DNA from: an uncultured Atopobiaceae bacterium
Lineage (GTDB): Bacteria > Actinomycetota > Coriobacteriia > Coriobacteriales > Atopobiaceae
Direction: 5' to 3'
Assembly: GCA_947303905.1 (NCBI GenBank)
Contig: CAMYZR010000050.1
Location: forward strand, 1 to 7,834
DNA: 7,834 nt
In this document: positions 6,274-7,834 of the stretch, in pieces
Layout: every line of letters starts with the position of its first letter
Position numbering within the stretch: position 1 is the first letter of the stretch
Notes under the pieces: generated by a model
The model's input: the letters and a program-made list of their open reading frames with translations, nothing else
What the model was told of the DNA's origin: nothing
Database searches by the model: none
Made by a program: the position numbers and the translations under genes

Positions 6274-7834
6274 ATGCAGGTAGAGGCAGATGCTGAGCCA
6301 ACGTGTAGCGCCACTCCCGCCGTCTCGCTTATCGTCCCCACGTACAACACCGCTTGCTACCTGCCCGAACTCATCGATTCGGTCATCAATCAGCGGCTAA
6401 CCTCTTGGCAGCTAATCATTATCGATGACGGCTCTACCGACAACACCGAGGAAGTAATCGAACCCTACGTCGCAGAGCATTCCAACATCGAGTATCACCG
6501 CATCCCCAATGGCGGACCTGGCCGCGCGCGCAACATAGGCATGAACTATGCCACGGGACGCTGGTTGATGTTTGTCGACTCCGATGACATCATCCCCGCG
6601 AACGCGCTCCATGACTTGGTAGAGCTCGGTGAGCGCGAAAGCTGCGACATCGTGACTGGAAACATCAAGCGTCTCGTCAATGGCAAGTATTTGGACAACC
6701 GTATTCATCGCCTGGCTTTTGACGATGTGGCAGAAGGTCGCACCACCGTTTACGAAAGCCCCTCACTTATATACGACACAACCGCCTGCAACAAGATCTT
6801 CAGGCACAGCTTCTACGAGCAAGCAGGTATTACATGGACTGAGGGACGGTTCTTTGAGGACGAGTCCACCATCATGACCTGCTATTGCGAGGCGCAAGGC
6901 ATCGGAGTCCTGAAATCGGTTGTCTATCTCTGGCGCGTCCGAGACAAAGGGCCGTTGTCCACGACGCAGCAGCTTGCCACGATTTGGAACTTTAACGATC
7001 GAATGGCGGCCATACACGACGTGGACCGGTACTTCGCGAATCATGTCACCGACGAGAAGCTGATACTCGAGAAGGACTTCAAGTGGCTTTCGCACGACCT
7101 CCGCGTATACCTTAACCGGCTGCCAGGCGCAGACGACGAGTACAGAACCGTAGTTATGGATACCATAGCAGAGTACTCGGAGCACATTGATAAGCGTGCA
7201 TTCGCGCGCCTGCGCGCCATCGACAGGATCAAGTACACACTGGCTAGGCGCCGTGACGGTGAGGGAATTGATCGCGCACTAGAATACGACAAGAATCACT
7301 TCCCCAGCCTTCTGGTGAAGGAGCACGGCGGACACCTCTTTGGCGTATTCCCTTTCGAGAATCTATCGGACGCTGACACCGACATGAGCCATGAGCTGCG
7401 TGATGGGAGTATTTCCACAAAGATTAAACGAGCGGAGTTCTGGGCGGGTACCTTGAGAATCGCGGCCCTTGTGCATATTGCCTACCTTAGCTCACAGGAG
7501 GCTCAGGCGACCGTCCGCCTCGTCGACGAAAGCGGAACATCCGTGACGCAGACTACAGCCATCTGCACGGTGCTTCCAGGCAGTAGCAAGGATGCGCGCG
7601 CCTTCAAGCGATGCGGTTGCACCTTCAGCTTGAAGCTTGCCTTCGACAATCTGGACGAGTTGGTAGAGCATCTCAATACAGCAAACTACAGCCTTGCTCT
7701 TGACGTGAGCGTCGGGGAGTTCCAGTACAAACAAGTGACGCTGGCTAACCCGGTCAAGGGGCATAATCCGAGGCCCTTCCCAGCGCTCATGCGCAGCAAA
7801 ACCGTTATAGTCGACTACGACGTCAATAAGCACT
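6274..7834 (+). CDS. Family 2 glycosyltransferase with C-terminal beta-rich extension, 3' end outside window
   Basis: Predicted to add a sugar to the same surface glycan; donor unknown. The frame is open from the ATG at 6274 to the window edge (520 codons, no stop); an in-frame TTG at 6247 with a better SD is an alternative start. Catalytic motifs are complete: SLIVPTYN (18-25), IDDGSTD (50-56), GGPGRARNIGM, FVDSDD (100-105) carrying the metal-binding DxD, and FFEDES with Glu195-Asp196 as likely catalytic-base region. A helical stretch follows (about 230-360), then an extension from about 370 (LFGVFPFENL, TLRIAALVHIAYL, ATVRLVDESGTSV) that alternates like beta strands. This is reminiscent of accessory domains on teichoic-acid and glycerophosphate polymerases, a weak inference. 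Codon use is less GC-biased than upstream: six ATA codons, none in the preceding gene, which suggests a different history. Confidence 0.85.
   Translation, partial: MQVEADAEPTCSATPAVSLIVPTYNTACYLPELIDSVINQRLTSWQLIIIDDGSTDNTEEVIEPYVAEHSNIEYHRIPNGGPGRARNIGMNYATGRWLMFVDSDDIIPANALHDLVELGERESCDIVTGNIKRLVNGKYLDNRIHRLAFDDVAEGRTTVYESPSLIYDTTACNKIFRHSFYEQAGITWTEGRFFEDESTIMTCYCEAQGIGVLKSVVYLWRVRDKGPLSTTQQLATIWNFNDRMAAIHDVDRYFANHVTDEKLILEKDFKWLSHDLRVYLNRLPGADDEYRTVVMDTIAEYSEHIDKRAFARLRAIDRIKYTLARRRDGEGIDRALEYDKNHFPSLLVKEHGGHLFGVFPFENLSDADTDMSHELRDGSISTKIKRAEFWAGTLRIAALVHIAYLSSQEAQATVRLVDESGTSVTQTTAICTVLPGSSKDARAFKRCGCTFSLKLAFDNLDELVEHLNTANYSLALDVSVGEFQYKQVTLANPVKGHNPRPFPALMRSKTVIVDYDVNKH

Overview
The window looks like a stretch of a GC-rich Gram-positive genome, most plausibly a Coriobacteriia relative (Olsenella/Collinsella type). 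That placement is an inference from three things: strong GGAGG/AAGGAG ribosome binding sites, GC-biased third codon positions, and a BspA-type leucine-rich-repeat surface protein next to cell-envelope glycan genes. No rRNA, tRNA, CRISPR array, transposase or phage gene was recognised.

Layout. (1) Positions 1-680, minus strand: the 5' end of a secreted BspA-like leucine-rich-repeat protein. Its reading frame breaks at about 259-266, exactly where base composition changes from about 53% to about 71% GC. The 3' end lies outside the window. (2) Positions 681-1140: AT-richer intergenic DNA with a weak promoter for that gene, a long hairpin just after the next gene, and nothing else convincing. (3) Positions 1141-4596, minus strand: a 1151-residue protein with three tandem GT-A (family 2) glycosyltransferase modules and a lysine/glutamine-rich C-terminal coiled coil encoded by 21-bp tandem repeats. 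Only the middle module keeps a full set of catalytic motifs. (4) Positions 4597-4805: a divergent promoter region whose two -10 boxes share a context. (5) Positions 4806-6158, plus strand: a polysaccharide pyruvyl transferase family protein with an N-terminal coiled coil. (6) Positions 6274 to the right edge, plus strand: a second, single-module family 2 glycosyltransferase with a C-terminal beta-rich extension. It is cut off by the window edge and has noticeably less GC-biased codon use.

Taken together this is part of a surface-glycan (capsule, cell-wall polysaccharide or teichoic-acid-like) locus. Two glycosyltransferases would add sugars, and the pyruvyl transferase family protein would add an acidic pyruvate ketal or a related modification. 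The sugar donors and acceptors cannot be read from the sequence. The least ordinary points are the frame- and composition-breaking junction in the LRR gene, the catalytically uneven three-module glycosyltransferase with its repeat-encoded coiled coil, and the matching sequence in the divergent promoters. I found no clear evidence for a wholly new system.
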